Positions 24,934-26,064 of a stretch of DNA of 26,064 bases are shown here, in pieces. The stretch spans positions 1-26,064 of the forward strand of contig CBCXVS010000075.1 in assembly GCA_965178525.1 (NCBI GenBank). Direction: 5' to 3'. Both the position numbers and the translations under genes were made by a program. The DNA is from CBCXVS01 sp965178525 (GTDB taxonomy: Bacteria; Tectomicrobia; Entotheonellia; Entotheonellales; Entotheonellaceae). The notes beneath the pieces were generated by a model. That model was not told where the DNA came from, did not search any database, and saw only the letters and a program-made list of their open reading frames with translations. Within the stretch, counting starts at the first letter, position 1, and each line of letters opens with the position of its first letter.

Positions 24934-25296
24934 TTAGAGGTATAGCATACCCCGCAATCCCTCGCGGATCGGTGTATACTCCGTGTCTATAAGCCAGCCC
25001 AGCCACAGCAGGACTCGCGTCGGAGCCAGACTCCGGATCTGATCCAGCAGAGCCACAGACGCCTGGGGAAGTCCACCGCTGCCGGTCTCCAGCACGGGAT
25101 ACAGCCTTGGGGCAGCCTGCACCCACGGTTGCCTCCGATACGTGGTCAGAGGAACCGCCACGAGCAGCGGGAAGCGGGGTGGTCCAATGCGATCCAGAGG
25201 TCCCACGACGACGGCCGGGCGATGCCCTTCTTGCTCATGTCCCGTGGGTTGGTGTGCTGGCAAGTGAACAATAATCACGTCACCGAGACGGAGCAT
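24934..25296 (-). CDS. MazF/PemK-like mRNA interferase toxin
   Basis: 120 aa from ATG 25296, with GGAG upstream; the longer frame to 25536 overlaps the antitoxin gene in another frame and is not used. The sequence MLRLGDVIIVHLP, EQEGHRPAVVVG, PLLVAVPLTTY and LPQASVALLDQIRSL follows the MazF/PemK beta-barrel fold, with the conserved RPAVV strand and D-Q-I/L-R segment. MazF-like proteins cleave mRNA at short motifs. The 5' end overlaps the antitoxin gene by 17 bases, the normal antitoxin-first order. Confidence 0.85.
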   Translation of the reverse strand: MLRLGDVIIVHLPAHQPTGHEQEGHRPAVVVGPLDRIGPPRFPLLVAVPLTTYRRQPWVQAAPRLYPVLETGSGGLPQASVALLDQIRSLAPTRVLLWLGWLIDTEYTPIREGLRGMLYL

Positions 25297-25624
25297 GCCG
25301 ACGCTCGCTCCCGACGGTCCACCCTTTCTCAGGCTCATGGGACACGGGCTCTCCGAGCGTGGTCGGGTCGGCGTCCCCCCAGTCATAGGGTTCGACTTCG
25401 CCCAGGCGGGAGAGATCCGCGTCGAGCCAGGTCTGGGTTTCGGCAGGCATGGCCGGTGCGGCAGGGCCTTGAGGAGATTGCGTTCTTTGTTTCGGGCGAG
25501 CCGGCAGTCCCAGATGGAACCGTAGCCACTCCTCAACCAGGCTTGAGACGGAGCGTCCCTCCTCGACTGCGCGAGGTTTCACGGCCTTAATTACCGCTTC
25601 GTCCAAGCTTAAATTGATCTTCAT
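25280..25624 (-). CDS. Ribbon-helix-helix antitoxin of the MazF-like toxin
   Basis: 114 aa from ATG 25624, with GGAG eight bases upstream. Residues 1-40 (MKINLSLDEAVIKAVKPRA, then GRSVSSLVEEWLRFHLG) are a ribbon-helix-helix DNA-binding domain. The rest is Pro-rich and acidic (WLDADLSRLGEVEPYDWGDAD), likely disordered until bound to the toxin. It is expected to repress the operon and neutralise the downstream interferase. Confidence 0.8.
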   Translation of the reverse strand: MKINLSLDEAVIKAVKPRAVEEGRSVSSLVEEWLRFHLGLPARPKQRTQSPQGPAAPAMPAETQTWLDADLSRLGEVEPYDWGDADPTTLGEPVSHEPEKGWTVGSERRHAPSR

Positions 25625-25856
25625 GATCGTGTCTCCCTGGGCAAGCCATTCTCTCTATGCGCCTAGAAGTATATACGCCTTTCACCCCACTTTCACCAAG
25701 AACCGCCGGGAAGCTCCGTCGTTTATAAAAGATGAGGGTCCGGATATGCTGTGCGACTGCAGCTGGGTGCTGGAATTTGCTATGCTCATAGTCGTATACG
25801 TAAGCCAGCAGGCGAGCAAGGTGGTATTGAGATGGTTGGCAAACAGATACGGCAGC
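25625..25856. other. Intergenic region upstream of the MazF-like operon
   Basis: No gene is recognised. It should contain the promoter of the antitoxin-toxin operon, but I could not place promoter boxes with confidence. Confidence 0.4.
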
Positions 25857-25936
25857 ATGGAGAGAGCCCTACTCTTACCCCCGACACCCCCGAAAGATCG
25901 GGAATGACGGGTAGGGTCGGGTTAGGCTCGTTTGTC
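25857..25936. repeat. Dispersed imperfect repeat, copy 2
   Basis: This copy matches 22951-23035: GGAGAGAGCCCT, a CCCCGAAAGATCGG core (25887-25902), then GGGTAGGGTCGGGTTAGGCTCGTTTGT. It lies in a spacer, like copy 1, and overlaps the 3' end of the small frame at 25922. Confidence 0.75.
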
Positions 25937-26017
25937 CCCCGCCAACTGCGCTTTGGCTGCCGCCACCACGTTTTCCGGGGTAAACCCGAATGGCCTCAAG
26001 TGAAGCTTTAACTGCAT
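25922..26017 (-). CDS. Very small hypothetical ORF or C-terminal remnant
   Basis: 31 aa, beginning MQLKLHLRPFGFTPENVVAA and ending in QLAGDKRA. The amphipathic, coding-like composition suggests the end of a real protein. An in-frame TGA lies a few codons upstream, and a neighbouring frame entering from the window edge (MTKPPHVLGQPLTRHAVK) could be its N-terminal part after a frameshift. No family was recognised. Confidence 0.3.
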   Translation of the reverse strand: MQLKLHLRPFGFTPENVVAAAKAQLAGDKRA

Positions 26018-26064
26018 GTCGTGTCAACGGTTGACCCAACACATGAGGGGGTTTTGTCATGAGG

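Overview
The window looks like chromosomal DNA from an uncultured, fairly GC-rich Gram-negative bacterium with an envelope. It encodes two RND-type pumps with a lipoprotein adaptor, a peptide-type ABC importer with a Tat-like substrate-binding protein, and a zinc-ribbon/class III cyclase/AAA/TPR regulator. IS remnants, heptanucleotide repeats and many toxin-antitoxin-like pairs suggest a large, repeat-rich genome. The combination resembles Candidatus Entotheonella/Tectomicrobia or similar lineages; this is an impression from gene content, not a placement. No rRNA, tRNA or CRISPR array was seen.

Layout. (1) 1-2640: a truncated AAA-ATPase gene broken by an IS4-family element (frameshifted inside its YREK motif), followed by a two-frame IS5-family element (A8 tract between frames). 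(2) 2644-6009, minus: a 1121-aa cyclase/ATPase/TPR regulator. (3) 6110-8210, minus: a small array of gene-cassette-like units (DUF2283 pair, PIN-domain pair, membrane protein) separated by two sites resembling integron attC sites. The block is bracketed by copies of a 16-bp direct repeat; no integrase is visible. (4) 8266-9751: a DinB-like protein divergent from an HpcH/HpaI-type aldolase. (5) 9771-22082, minus: a long same-strand transporter cluster. In transcription order it holds an RND adaptor, an RND pump whose frame runs without a stop into a DppB-like ABC permease, a DppC-like permease, a Tat-type peptide-binding protein, a second RND pump with a damaged C-terminus, and a PD-(D/E)XK nuclease-like protein. 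Three of the spacers in this cluster carry 7-bp tandem repeats of the AGCTNNN/GCTGATC type and a fourth carries ATTCCGC; two stop codons lie in or against the repeats. (6) 22227-26064: VapBC, an HNH endonuclease with a small partner, degenerate transposase remnants, a MazF-type toxin with a ribbon-helix-helix antitoxin, and two dispersed repeat families.

How it fits together. The adaptor and RND pump should form an efflux assembly (no outer-membrane channel gene is present). The DppB/DppC/SBP set should form a peptide- or nickel-type importer, but no ABC ATPase gene is present in the window. The most unusual features are the single 1486-codon frame joining an RND pump to an ABC permease, and the attC-like cassette block with two putative toxin-antitoxin-like pairs.
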